Assembly (NCBI RefSeq): GCF_900112345.1
Contig: NZ_FOLB01000001.1
Coordinates: forward strand, 124,001 to 188,000
Direction: 5' to 3'
Source: Nocardioides terrae
Lineage (GTDB): Bacteria; Actinomycetota; Actinomycetes; Propionibacteriales; Nocardioidaceae
DNA length: 64,000 nt
Made by a program: the position numbers and the translations under genes. Below the pieces are notes generated by a model. The model searched no databases and was not told the DNA's origin. It saw only the letters and a program-made list of their open reading frames with translations. Of this stretch, positions 26,401 through 37,025 are shown piece by piece; position 1 is the stretch's first letter; every line of letters begins with the position of its first letter.

Positions 26401-26911
26401 CATCGCCGAGGTCGGCGTACGGCTCGCCGCGCCAGAGGGCGAGTGCTCCGTCGAGCGTGCCGACCACCCCGGTCAGCTCGGCCGACGTCAGCCTCGGCGG
26501 ACCGGTCAGGTCCAGGCCCTGGAGCACGCCGTGCGTCTGCATGACGGCCGCCTCGAAGCGGGCGGCGTCCAGCCCGCCCGGAGCCACCTGCAGCGCGTAG
26601 CCGGGCGCCACGGTGACCAGCACCGTGGCCGGCGTCCGCCGCTGCCGCGCGGGCTCGAGCACGCGGCGCAGCTGGGACACATAGGCCTGCAGGGTGGCGC
26701 TGACGCCGTTCGGGGGCGTGTCACCCCACAGCAGGTCGACGATCCCGTCGACCGACACGGCCCGGCCGCGCGAGAGAGCGAGGGCGGCGACCAGTGCCCG
26801 CTGCTTCGGCGTGCCGAGGTCGACCGGCACGCCGTCGAGCGCCACCTCCATCTGGCCCAGGACCGACGCCGAGACCGTCTGCGTCACCGTGCCCGGGGTC
26901 GTCGTCGTCAC
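23480..26911 (-). CDS. AfsR/SARP-type regulator with AAA ATPase and TPR-like C-terminus
   Basis: 1143 residues. Order: OmpR-type winged helix (about 12-100, SVLGQMEVALDGVPVDLGTPKQRALVAAL start, written in part), bacterial transcriptional activation domain (about 105-255), a Pro/Ala linker from a 24-bp DNA tandem repeat (about 285-310), an AAA/AAA_16 ATPase (about 330-600; Walker A TGEPGIGKSR, Walker B VLLVLDDLHWAD) and a long alpha-helical region with repeats. Such proteins activate antibiotic or other specialised genes. The divergent flavin oxidase gene is the obvious target. GTG 26911 is preceded by TAGAGT (leaderless). Confidence 0.9.
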   Translation of the reverse strand: MTTTTPGTVTQTVSASVLGQMEVALDGVPVDLGTPKQRALVAALALSRGRAVSVDGIVDLLWGDTPPNGVSATLQAYVSQLRRVLEPARQRRTPATVLVTVAPGYALQVAPGGLDAARFEAAVMQTHGVLQGLDLTGPPRLTSAELTGVVGTLDGALALWRGEPYADLGDAAAAVAERARLEELRLVALEDRAVARLALGQHATVAAELEALTSAHPLRERLWALRTLALTRAGRQAEALDALRRVRELLDEELGLEPSADLRDLQTAVLRQDPALEWTPPAAQPAAVPAPAPATVPAPAPATAPASLAVPAPRAEPPVDLPTGPAAVAPWPLCGREAELEALVALLDRSVSGRASCAVLTGEPGIGKSRLAAELAARARARGVRVLRGRCSQDDGAPPLWPWRAVLERLGTELSEADGEDVGAAFRVWDRICAEVLRATEEGPVLLVLDDLHWADASSLRVLRLLAETAPAATPLLVIATWRSHPAPDGLLADVAEALARQHPLRLELTGLEPGAVGELFAAVSERELADDSAEVLQERTDGNPFFLVEYARLAASRHDANVPERPPTAVAEVLRRRIERLPAETVSTLRFAALIGRRFDVPTLAAASGRDEDDILDLVEPAVVAGLVREDGIDRFAFGHALVRDTLRSNVAASRLARAHAAVARALEGRPERETEVARHWLAAGPSHASRAWRAAVAAAAGARRLHAYDEAADLLRVALDVMPGDPEATLRDRYDTLMDLVEAYRWAALLPSLVGCAEEAIDVARRMRDPEAVARAATSATQSSLWRSAPPGEVNGTVVAALRGSLERLPEGDGELRCRTLLALANELAEQTTFAERAALVDEATAMARRLGDPRLVIDTCLVGFVALWTAWTAGDRLDRVTRAMELARHIGDEREFLVAATLRAAVLGELGRPTEMFEAAEVARSEARRLRIGYAEGVLHGLEVPWLAMRGEFEECERRLADLRTLRRRLAHTDMDENVAACLLALRLWQGRAAEVIPVLRGLDTDRGEWAPTIAVYHWRAGLYDEARWHHRQAGAPITEDTEVPLHTVAHAAELSLYLADADLAQRCARRLTNYSGMAVSLGSSMALGPVDLYLACAAAAAGDAEAAHRDADAALDRAREWGLDALIAWFEGVRSTYGF
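26004..26051. repeat. Two perfect 24-bp tandem repeats in the SARP linker
   Basis: Unit GTCGCGGGGGCTGGTGCGGGG-ACT is repeated exactly (26004-26027, 26028-26051). Because 24 is a multiple of three, copy-number change keeps the frame and would only lengthen or shorten the PAPAPATV linker between the activation and ATPase domains. Confidence 0.85.
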
Positions 26912-26917
26912 GGGAGA

Positions 26918-26923
26918 ACTCTA
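26918..26923 (-). promoter_or_regulatory. -10 hexamer TAGAGT for the SARP gene (leaderless)
   Basis: TAGAGT on the minus strand ends 6 bases before GTG 26911. Confidence 0.5.
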
Positions 26924-26954
26924 AGGACGCCTGCTGGTGGAGGGCGCTGCATTT

Positions 26955-26993
26955 CGCCTCTCCTCCCTCGTCATGGGGAGGGGCGGAGAGGCG
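26955..26993. promoter_or_regulatory. Inverted repeat CGCCTCTCC / GGAGAGGCG between the SARP and flavin oxidase genes
   Basis: Perfect 9-base arms separated by 21 bases in the 188-base divergent spacer; inner TCCC/GGGA can extend the pairing. It could be an operator or an RNA hairpin in the flavin oxidase leader. SARP proteins usually bind direct repeats, which I do not see clearly. Confidence 0.4.
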
Positions 26994-27099
26994 TCCCAAG
27001 TCGTTCCCCAGCGGACGACCAGTCCTTTCCCAGCGCACCTCGGCACGGTGGGGCCACCGAGATCGGAGACCGCCGACTCAGCAACCGAGGGAGACCACC

Positions 27100-28557
27100 A
27101 TGACCGACCCCCAGACCGGCGCCCGGCCCGGAACGACCGCACCCGTCGCAGACCCCTTCACGACCTCCGCGCTGCGCGGCCTCTTCGGCGGCCGCGCGGC
27201 CGACCGCGTCCACCTGCCCGGCGACCCCGGCTACGACGGCGCCCGCGTCGCCTGGAACCTGGCCGTCGACCAGCGCCCCGCCGGCGTGGTCTCCGTGGCC
27301 AGCCCCGAGGAGGTGGGCGAGGTCGTCCGGACCGCCGCCCTGGCCGGACTTCGCGTCGCACCCCAGTCCACCGGCCACAACGCCGGCCCGCTGGCCGCCC
27401 GCGGCCTGGACGACGTCGTGCTCCTGCGGACCGGCCGGCTCGACACCGTCACCTACGAGGAGACGACCCACGTCGTGCGCGTCGAGGGCGGCTGCGTCTG
27501 GGAGCCGGTCGTCGACGTGGCCGCCAAGTACGGCCGTGCGGTCCTGCACGGCTCCTCCCCTGACGTCGGCGTCGCCGGCTACACGCTCGGTGGCGGCATG
27601 GGGTGGTACGCCCGCAAGCTCGGCCTGGCCACCAACAGCCTGGTCGCCGTCGAGATCGTCGTCGGCGACGGCACCCTCGTCCGCGCCGACGCGGAGACCA
27701 ACCGCGAGCTGTTCTGGGCCGTCCGCGGCGGCGGCGGCAGCTTCGGCGTGGTCACCGCGATGGAGTTCCGCACCTTCGACATCGAGACGGCGTACGCCGG
27801 CATGCTGATGTGGGACCTCGCGGACATGGAGCCGGTCCTCCGCGAGTGGACGGCGTGGGCACCCGGGGCGCCGGACGAGATCACGACGTCGTTCCGGGCG
27901 ATGCGGTTCCCGCCCCTCCCCGAGATCCCCGAGCTCCTCCGCGGTCGCTCGGTCGCCATCGTCGACGGCGCCGTGCTCGGCAGCGACGAGCGCGCCGCCG
28001 AGCTGCTCGGCGGGCTGCGCGCCCTGCGCCCGCAGGTCGACACGTTCGCCCGCGTCCCGGCCCCCGCCCTCACCCGCATCCACATGGACCCCGAGGGGGG
28101 TGCCCCGGCGGTGGGCCGGACGGCGACGCTGCGATCCATGCCCGACGCGGCCGTCGACGCGTTCCTCGGTGCCGCCGGACCCGACGCGGACACCCACCTG
28201 CTGATCGCGGAGCTGCGCCAGCTCGGCGGCGCTCTCGGCCGCCCCGCCGAGGGCGGCGGCGTCCTGTCCCACCTCGACGGCGACTTCGTCGCGTTCGGCC
28301 TCGGCATGGCGCCGACGCCGGAGCTCGCGGCGCTGGCCGAGGTGGAGACCAGCGCCTTCGTCGAGACGCTGGAGCCGTTCGCGACCGGTCGCACCTACCT
28401 CAACTTCGCGGAGACGGCGGGTGAGACGCGCGCGGCGTACACCGAGCAGGCCTGGCTCCAGCTGAAGGGGATCCGCTCCGCCGTGGACCCCTACGGCGTG
28501 TTCGCGGCGAACCACCCGGTCCCGCGGCTCTACGAGGCGGGTCGTCCGACCGCCTGA
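27100..28557 (+). CDS. FAD-linked oxidase (BBE/6-hydroxynicotine-oxidase type)
   Basis: 485 residues. The PCMH FAD-binding half (about 60-235) has PQSTGHNAG, whose His usually carries the covalent flavin, and GVAGYTLGGGMGWYARKLGL; no Cys is seen in that second loop, so single attachment is expected. The C-terminus has the berberine-bridge-like NFAETAG ... PYGVFAANHPVP. Such enzymes oxidise amines, alcohols or sugars using O2. It has GAGGGAG before ATG 27100 and diverges from the SARP regulator, suggesting regulated specialised metabolism, but no biosynthetic cluster is attached. Confidence 0.87.
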   Translation: MTDPQTGARPGTTAPVADPFTTSALRGLFGGRAADRVHLPGDPGYDGARVAWNLAVDQRPAGVVSVASPEEVGEVVRTAALAGLRVAPQSTGHNAGPLAARGLDDVVLLRTGRLDTVTYEETTHVVRVEGGCVWEPVVDVAAKYGRAVLHGSSPDVGVAGYTLGGGMGWYARKLGLATNSLVAVEIVVGDGTLVRADAETNRELFWAVRGGGGSFGVVTAMEFRTFDIETAYAGMLMWDLADMEPVLREWTAWAPGAPDEITTSFRAMRFPPLPEIPELLRGRSVAIVDGAVLGSDERAAELLGGLRALRPQVDTFARVPAPALTRIHMDPEGGAPAVGRTATLRSMPDAAVDAFLGAAGPDADTHLLIAELRQLGGALGRPAEGGGVLSHLDGDFVAFGLGMAPTPELAALAEVETSAFVETLEPFATGRTYLNFAETAGETRAAYTEQAWLQLKGIRSAVDPYGVFAANHPVPRLYEAGRPTA

Positions 28558-28590
28558 GCGGGCAAGTGGACCGGGCCGGCTCGGGCCGGC

Positions 28591-29031
28591 TCAGCGCGAC
28601 CAGTCGGTGCCGGGCGGACTCGACTCGAGCCACGCCTGGAACCCGGTCAGGGAGGCCGGCGCCATCGCCAGCTCGACCAGCTCACCGCCGTAGCGGCAGG
28701 CGACGATCACGTGGTCGGGGTAGAGGGCCATCGACTCGGCCCCCTCGGGGCCGCGACTGGAGTCGTAGGCCATGGCGACCCGTTCCCACCGCCGCTTGGG
28801 GCGCGGGGACAGCGAGAACACGCGGAACCACTCCAGGGTCTCGCCGGAGTAGCGGCCGATCCCGAGCAGCCAACCGCGTCCGGGCCGTGTGGCCCGGACG
28901 CGGTGGCTCAGCTCGAAGGTGCCGCCGTGACGCCCGAGGGCGCGGCGACGCACCAGCAGCGCGACGAAGTAGCAGACGACGAGGATCAGGAGCACGCCGA
29001 CGGCGTCAACAACCCACTCCCACGTCGGCAT
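28591..29031 (-). CDS. DUF2550 protein downstream of atpC
   Basis: 146 residues: one N-terminal membrane helix (about 8-29), a basic RRR stretch, then a soluble domain beginning FELSHRV and containing the GWLLGIGRYSGETLEWFRVFS segment (partly quoted) typical of DUF2550. Function unknown. It follows atpC in many actinobacteria, including the Rv1312 position of M. tuberculosis as I recall. Its GAGGGGG site lies almost on top of the ATG. Confidence 0.88.
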   Translation of the reverse strand: MPTWEWVVDAVGVLLILVVCYFVALLVRRRALGRHGGTFELSHRVRATRPGRGWLLGIGRYSGETLEWFRVFSLSPRPKRRWERVAMAYDSSRGPEGAESMALYPDHVIVACRYGGELVELAMAPASLTGFQAWLESSPPGTDWSR

Positions 29032-29060
29032 ACCCCCTCGTCCTCGGCCTCAGCCGTTCC

Positions 29061-29461
29061 TCAGGACGCCTTCTCGACGGCGCGGATGCGCGCCTCGGCC
29101 CGGCGGATGCGACGCTCGGCCTCGTCGTCGGCCCCGATCAGTGTCCGGGCCGTCTCGAGCTCGGTGCGGGCCTCGTCGACGTCGATCTCCTCGGCGAGCA
29201 GCGCGTGCTCGGAGAGGATCGACACCCGGTCGTCGGCCACCGAGAGGAACCCACCGTCGACGGTCGCGACGACGACGGGGCCCTCCTCGGGGTTGATCTC
29301 GACGACCGCGTCGGTGAGCACCGAGAGCGTGGGCTGGTGCCCGCGCAGGACACCGATGTCACCCTCGGTGGTCCGGGCGATGACCATGGTGGCCTCGCCG
29401 GACCACACCGTCCGGTCGGCCGCGACGAGCTCGACCGTGAGGTAGGCGCTGGACTCGGCCA

Positions 29462-29462
<1 letters not shown>
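29061..29462 (-). CDS. atpC: ATP synthase F1 epsilon subunit
   Basis: 133 residues: N-terminal beta-sandwich (LTVELVAADRTVWSGEA, GDIGVLRGHQPTL) and a C-terminal helical pair (EIDVDEARTELETA ... RRIRRAEARIRA). It couples rotor and catalytic head and may inhibit ATP hydrolysis. The start overlaps the atpD stop by one base (TGATG). Last core gene of the atp operon. Confidence 0.95.
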
Positions 29463-31883
<2,421 letters not shown>

Positions 31884-31885
31884 CG

Positions 31886-33526
31886 TCAGCCCCGCTTCTG
31901 CTTGACGATCTGCTCCTGCTCGACGTCCGCGTCCTCGAGAGCGTCGGTCTTCTCGGAGCCGGCCTTGATCGAGCCGCCGTCGGAGGTCTCGAACTGGCCC
32001 AGGAAGTCGTCGTACGCCGACGAGAGCTCGCTCTCGGTGGAGTCCTCGAACTTCAGCGTCTCACGGATGCCGTCCAGGATGCCCGCCTTGGAACGCTTGA
32101 CGTAGTCGATGAACTCCTGCTCGAACCGGATGACGTCGGCGACGGGCAGCTTGTCGAGACGGCCGCTGGTGCCCAGCCACAGCGAGACGGTCATGTCCTC
32201 GACCGGGTAGGGCGAGTAGGCCGGCTGCTTGAGCAGCGCCATCAGCCGCTGGCCGCGGGCCAGCTGCTGCTTGGAGGCCGCGTCGAGGTCGGAGGCGAAC
32301 ATCGCGAAGGCCTCCATGGCGCGGAACTGCGCGAGGTCGACCTTCAGCGAACCGGTCACGGCCTTCATCGCCTTGGTCATCGCCGCACCGCCGACCCGCG
32401 ACACCGAGACACCCACGTCGATGGCGGGGCGCTGGTTGGCCGCGAACAGGTCGGACTGCAGGAAGATCTGGCCGTCGGTGATCGAGATGACGTTGGTCGG
32501 GATGAACGCCGAGACGTCGTTGGCCTTCGTCTCGATGATCGGCAGACCCGTCATCGAGCCGGCGCCCAGCTCGTCGGAGAGCTTCGCGCAGCGCTCGAGG
32601 AGGCGGCTGTGCAGGTAGAAGACGTCACCCGGGTAGGCCTCGCGGCCCGGCGGACGGCGCAGCAGCAGCGACACCGCGCGGTAGGCCTCGGCCTGCTTGG
32701 TCAGGTCGTCGAAGACGATCAGGACGTGCTTGCCGTCGTACATCCAGTGCTGACCGATGGCCGAGCCGGTGTAGGGCGCGAGGTACTTGAAGCCGGCGCT
32801 GTCCGACGCGGGGGCCGCCACGATGGTGGTGTACTCCAGCGCGCCGGCCGCCTCGAGGGCACCGCGCACGGAGGCGATGGTGGAGCCCTTCTGGCCGATG
32901 GCGACGTAGATGCAGCGGACCTGCTTCGCCGGGTCGCCGGTCTCCCAGTTCTGCTTCTGGTTGATGATCGTGTCGATCGCGACGGTGGTCTTGCCCGTGG
33001 CACGGTCGCCGATGATCAGCTGACGCTGGCCACGGCCGATCGGGGTCATCGCGTCGATCGCCTTGATGCCGGTGGCGAGCGGCTCGTGGACCGACTTGCG
33101 GGCCATGACGCCGGGTGCCTGCAGCTCGAGGGCGCGGCGGCCGGTGCTGACGACCTCGCCGAGGCCGTCGATCGGGGTTCCGAGCGGGTCCACGACGCGG
33201 CCGAGGTAGCCGTCGCCGACCGGGACCGAGAGGACCTCGCCCGTGCGGCGGACCGTCTGGCCCTCCTCGATCTTGTCGAAGTCACCGAGGACGACGACGC
33301 CGATCTCGCGGGTGTCGAGGTTCAGGGCGAGACCGAGGGTGCCGTCCTCGAACTCGAGCAGCTCGTTCGCCATGGCCGAGGGCAGACCACTGACGCGCGC
33401 GATGCCGTCAGCGGTCTGAGCGACGGTGCCGACCTCCTCGCGGGCGGCGGCGTCCGGCTTGTACTCGGCAACGTACTTGCTGAGCGCGTCGCGGATCTCC
33501 TCCGGACGGATGGAAAGCTCCGTCAT
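31886..33526 (-). CDS. atpA: ATP synthase F1 alpha subunit
   Basis: 546 residues. Walker [15 protein letters not shown], the conserved [12 protein letters not shown] and the [16 protein letters not shown] segment (here [15 protein letters not shown]) are visible. The C-terminus has an extension of about 35 charged residues after the core, as in mycobacterial alpha subunits, where it affects ATP hydrolysis. ATG 33526 follows GCATCAGGAG. Confidence 0.98.
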   Translation of the reverse strand: MTELSIRPEEIRDALSKYVAEYKPDAAAREEVGTVAQTADGIARVSGLPSAMANELLEFEDGTLGLALNLDTREIGVVVLGDFDKIEEGQTVRRTGEVLSVPVGDGYLGRVVDPLGTPIDGLGEVVSTGRRALELQAPGVMARKSVHEPLATGIKAIDAMTPIGRGQRQLIIGDRATGKTTVAIDTIINQKQNWETGDPAKQVRCIYVAIGQKGSTIASVRGALEAAGALEYTTIVAAPASDSAGFKYLAPYTGSAIGQHWMYDGKHVLIVFDDLTKQAEAYRAVSLLLRRPPGREAYPGDVFYLHSRLLERCAKLSDELGAGSMTGLPIIETKANDVSAFIPTNVISITDGQIFLQSDLFAANQRPAIDVGVSVSRVGGAAMTKAMKAVTGSLKVDLAQFRAMEAFAMFASDLDAASKQQLARGQRLMALLKQPAYSPYPVEDMTVSLWLGTSGRLDKLPVADVIRFEQEFIDYVKRSKAGILDGIRETLKFEDSTESELSSAYDDFLGQFETSDGGSIKAGSEKTDALEDADVEQEQIVKQKRG

Positions 33527-33584
33527 CTCCTGATGCCTTCTCTCTCGAATCTTCGTTGTACGTCGTGGGGTCGGCCGCGCCGGC

Positions 33585-34393
33585 TCAGCCGGCGAGGGTC
33601 CGACGGGCGTCGTCCAGCCGGCTGGCGATGGTGCCGTCGATGACATCGTCGCCGATCTCGACCTTGATGCCACCCAGCACGTCGGGATCGACCAGCTGGT
33701 TGAGGTGGATCGCGCGCCCGTAGGCGCGCTGCAGGGCAGCGCCGAGGCGGGTGATCTCGGCGTCGGTGAGCGGCTTCGCGACGCGCACCGTGGCGACGCC
33801 CTCGCTGACCACCTCGGCCGCCACCTTCTGGTACTCGGCCAGGGCGGCCGAGACGGTCCGGTAGGTGCCGGCCAGCGACTGCTTGACCAGGGTCACCGTC
33901 GCCGGGAGTGCCTTGCCGGCCAGCAGCGAGTCGACCAGGGCCGCCTTGTCGTCGACCGACCGGGCGGGGTCGGACAGGGCGTCGCGCAGCGTGGGGTTCT
34001 CCTGCACGGTCTGGCCGAACGAGAACAGCTCGTCGGAGAGCCGCTCGACGTCCTGCCCGGTCGAGCGCACCGTCGCCACCTCGCTGAGGTGCTCGAGCGC
34101 GTCGGGCAGGTCGCGGCTCGACGTCCAGCGCCGGCCGACGGCAGACGCGATCACCGTGAGCGCGCCGTCGTCGACCTTGCCGGAGAAGACCTCGCGCACG
34201 ATCCCCTGCTTGGCCTCCGTCGGCACCGACACGTCGGTGACGAACCGACGCAGCGCCGGCTCCGAACGCAGCGACCGCGAGACCGTGAACAGGCTGTCCG
34301 CGAGGGCGCTCGCCGCCTCACCCGAACCGGTCTGGCCGACCAGCTCGTCGGTGAGGGCGGCGACCGCCTCTGCCGAACCACCACGGAAGTCCA

Positions 34394-34394
<1 letters not shown>
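33585..34394 (-). CDS. atpH: ATP synthase F1 delta subunit
   Basis: 269 residues, longer than the about 180 of most bacteria because of an N-terminal extension of about 85 residues before the OSCP-like core (core ends in [28 protein letters not shown], partly quoted). It links F1 to the b stalk. Start overlaps atpF stop by one base. Its stop codon lies in the 3-base loop of a 7-bp hairpin (33578-33594). Confidence 0.95.
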
Positions 34395-34945
<551 letters not shown>

Positions 34946-34997
34946 CTACCTGACCTTGTCTTCAAGTGATGGACCGAGGGCTGGTGCCCGAGGCGGA

Positions 34998-35216
34998 TCA
35001 GGTGTTGGACGCCTTGAGGACGAACGCCAGGGCGATGCCGATGATGGCGAGCGCCTCGGCGAGGGCGAAGCCGAGGATCGCGATCGACTGGAGTCGGCTC
35101 TGCGCCTCCGGCTGACGGGCCACGCCGGAGATGTAGGCCGCGAAGATCAGGCCGATGCCGATGCCCGGGCCGATAGCAGCCAGGCCGTAGCCGACCATGT
35201 TCAGGGAGCCACCCAT
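34998..35216 (-). CDS. atpE: ATP synthase Fo c subunit
   Basis: 72 residues forming the two-helix hairpin of the rotor ring. Helix 1 has the Gly-rich [16 protein letters not shown]; the polar loop is RQPEAQ; helix 2 carries the proton-binding Glu in [10 protein letters not shown]. This is the target subunit of diarylquinolines in mycobacteria. AGGAAGAG precedes the ATG. A hairpin between atpB and atpE may help set its higher expression. Confidence 0.97.
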   Translation of the reverse strand: MGGSLNMVGYGLAAIGPGIGIGLIFAAYISGVARQPEAQSRLQSIAILGFALAEALAIIGIALAFVLKASNT

Positions 35217-35279
35217 GACTCTTCCTTTCGGTTGTTTTCACTTCAGGTGATGCGGTTGGTGTACAGCTGTGCTGGATCC

Positions 35280-35294
35280 CCGGGGCGTCCCCGG
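35280..35294 (-). other. Intercistronic hairpin atpB-atpE (CCGGGG-CGT-CCCCGG)
   Basis: Perfect 6-bp stem with a 3-base loop, 8-22 bases after the atpB stop. Such structures between atpB and atpE can protect or separate the atpE message, whose product is needed in about tenfold excess; the effect here is inference. Confidence 0.4.
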
Positions 35295-35301
35295 CGACCA
35301 C

Positions 35302-36087
35302 TCAGTGCTCGTCGGCGAGCGCACCCTGGAGGTACATCGCGTTGAGCAGGGTGAAGACGTAGGCCTGCAGGAACTGGACCAGGATCTCGAGGAAGCCGAT
35401 CGCGATCGAGAGCACCCACGCGACCGGGCCCGCGGCGTACCCGATGCCGCCCACGTGCTGGATGAGGTAGAGCCCACCCGTCGCGAAGAGCAGCAGCAGG
35501 ATGTGGCCGGCGAACATGTTCGCGAACAGACGCAGGGCCAGCGTGACCGGGCGGACGAGGATGTTGGAGAAGAACTCCAGCGGGACCAGCAGCGGCAGCA
35601 TGAACGCCTGCACACCCGACGGGACCGTCTGCAGCTTGAGGTAGCCCACGAGGCCGTGCCGCTTGATGCCGACCGCGTTGTAGAGGACCCACGACATGGC
35701 CGCCAGCGCGTAGGCCATCGAGGCCCGCGCGAAGGTCGGGAACTGGAGGAACGGGATGGACCCGAAGAGGTTGTTGACCAGGACGAAGAAGAACAGCGTC
35801 ACCAGGTAGGGGACGAACTTCCTGAAGTCGTGGCCGCCGATGATGTCGCGGGCGATGCTGTTGCGCACCATGCCGTAGGCACTCTCGCCGGCGTACTGCA
35901 GCCGGCCCGGGACGATCGTCGCCCGGCGGATGGCGAGGTAGAAGAAGGCGAAGACGAGGGCCGCCGCGAGGACGAGCAGGACCATCGGCTTCGTGACACC
36001 GCTGTCGAAGAAGCCGGGCAGGTCGAAGTTCGACGGGCCGGGAGCCTCGAACTCATCGGCCTTGACCACCATCGCGAGGGGGTTCAC
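35302..36087 (-). CDS. atpB: ATP synthase Fo a subunit
   Basis: 261 residues, five or six helices. The essential Arg lies in TLALRLFANMFAGH; NNLFGSIPF and the final LLNAMYLQGAL are also conserved. It forms the two proton half-channels against the c ring. Third gene of the operon after the AtpI- and AtpZ-like genes. Confidence 0.97.
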   Translation of the reverse strand: MNPLAMVVKADEFEAPGPSNFDLPGFFDSGVTKPMVLLVLAAALVFAFFYLAIRRATIVPGRLQYAGESAYGMVRNSIARDIIGGHDFRKFVPYLVTLFFFVLVNNLFGSIPFLQFPTFARASMAYALAAMSWVLYNAVGIKRHGLVGYLKLQTVPSGVQAFMLPLLVPLEFFSNILVRPVTLALRLFANMFAGHILLLLFATGGLYLIQHVGGIGYAAGPVAWVLSIAIGFLEILVQFLQAYVFTLLNAMYLQGALADEH

Positions 36088-36129
36088 TCTGCCTCCTGCA
36101 CTCTCTTCTTCAGGTACAACTCGTCACGC

Positions 36130-36360
36130 TTACGTCTTCGGGTCGCGATCGCTGTCCGGGTCATCGTCGGCGTCGCGCAGCGCCGACCAGGTCATGTAGA
36201 TCCCGAGCGCCGCCCCGACGATGATCCCGACCGCGACCAGGAAGTCCGTCCCCAGCCAGCGGTCCAGTCCCCAGCCGACCGCACCGTAGAACGCCACGCC
36301 TGCCACGAGGTAGCCGAAGGAGCGCCATGGGTCCCTGCGCGGGGAGTCGTCGGGTGCCAT
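36130..36360 (-). CDS. AtpZ/AtpI-type small membrane protein
   Basis: 76 residues with two membrane helices (about 14-33 and 40-59) and an acidic tail. The GYLVAGVAFYGAVGWGLDRWLGT segment (partly quoted) is the AtpZ signature. These proteins sit at the head of atp operons and assist c-ring assembly or Mg2+/Ca2+ handling. The genome-context call is strong; exact function is not. Confidence 0.85.
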   Translation of the reverse strand: MAPDDSPRRDPWRSFGYLVAGVAFYGAVGWGLDRWLGTDFLVAVGIIVGAALGIYMTWSALRDADDDPDSDRDPKT

Positions 36361-36390
36361 CGCGCCCCGGACAATAGCAGCCGTGGAGGG

Positions 36391-36945
36391 TCATCGCGCA
36401 CTCGGCCTGACCGCGCCGGAAAGCGCATCGGGACCCGATGTTCCCTCCCCCGGAAGAGCCACGTCGTAGGCGGCGATCCGGCGGCGCGTGGAGAGCAGCA
36501 GATGGGCGAGCGACCAGGTCAGCGTCACCGCGATCAGGGCCACCGCGGCCCAGAGCGTGACGGTGTCGTCGGCACTCTCGGAGACCACCGCCATCACCAT
36601 GGTGAGGACCACGACCTGGAGGGCGTAGGTCAGCAGCGCGATCATGAGCGAGACCGACGGCATCACCCGTGCGATGACGTTGATGCAGAGCGCTCCACCG
36701 GCGAGCACGACGGCCGTGGTCACGGCGCCGGTCAGGCCGCCGGCCAGCGCCGGGCGGCCGTCGACGACGAGCCCCACCAGGGCCACCGCCGCGCCGATCG
36801 CCAGGGCCCACGAGGCCGCACCGAGAAGCGTGCCGGCGCCGGTGGCGACCCGGACCTGCTTCGACTCGGTCGTCATCTCGGCGGCCGTTCTGTGGAGGGG
36901 ACTGACGGTGGCGATCCAGCTGGCTCCCGGGAACGCCCGGGGCAT
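36391..36945 (-). CDS. AtpI-like ATP synthase assembly protein
   Basis: 184 residues from ATG 36945 or 161 from ATG 36876. Four hydrophobic segments, with the LGAASWALAIGAAV, LAGGALCINVI and LLTYALQVVVLTMVMAVV stretches, match AtpI-family proteins at the start of actinobacterial atp operons. TAGGGT lies exactly 6 bases before ATG 36945 and there is no ribosome site before ATG 36876, which favours the longer, leaderless form. A CRP-type site lies just upstream. First gene of the atp operon. Confidence 0.75.
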   Translation of the reverse strand: MPRAFPGASWIATVSPLHRTAAEMTTESKQVRVATGAGTLLGAASWALAIGAAVALVGLVVDGRPALAGGLTGAVTTAVVLAGGALCINVIARVMPSVSLMIALLTYALQVVVLTMVMAVVSESADDTVTLWAAVALIAVTLTWSLAHLLLSTRRRIAAYDVALPGEGTSGPDALSGAVRPSAR

Positions 36946-36951
36946 CCCGAA

Positions 36952-36957
36952 ACCCTA
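36952..36957 (-). promoter_or_regulatory. -10 hexamer TAGGGT of the atp operon
   Basis: TAGGGT on the minus strand ends 6 bases before ATG 36945. It lies in the 80-base gap after the wecA stop and is the best promoter for atpI-Z-BEFHAGDC. Confidence 0.5.
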
Positions 36958-36968
36958 TCCGGATCGCT

Positions 36969-36984
36969 CGTGAAAGTTATCACA
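36969..36984. promoter_or_regulatory. CRP/GlxR-type site CGTGAAAGTTATCACA at the atp promoter
   Basis: Matches TGTGA-N6-TCACA at 9 of 10 conserved positions (first T is C). Centred about 31 bases upstream of the predicted transcript start, over the -35 region. The cAMP-responsive Crp/GlxR regulators of actinobacteria use this consensus and control energy metabolism. Confidence 0.6.
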
Positions 36985-37025
36985 AGCGTTCGAGGCGATG
37001 GAAATTGAACGATCCAGCCGCTTGC

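Noticed and set aside
23480..28557. Specialised-metabolite cluster implied by the SARP regulator
   Set aside because: No polyketide, peptide, terpene or RiPP biosynthetic gene is nearby; only one oxidase and one exporter.
28573..28592. Tandem GGGCCGGCTC x2 and weak CTGAGC/GCTCAG pairing between the flavin oxidase and DUF2550 genes
   Set aside because: Possibly a convergent terminator, but the 29-base loop and low complexity make it too weak to list.
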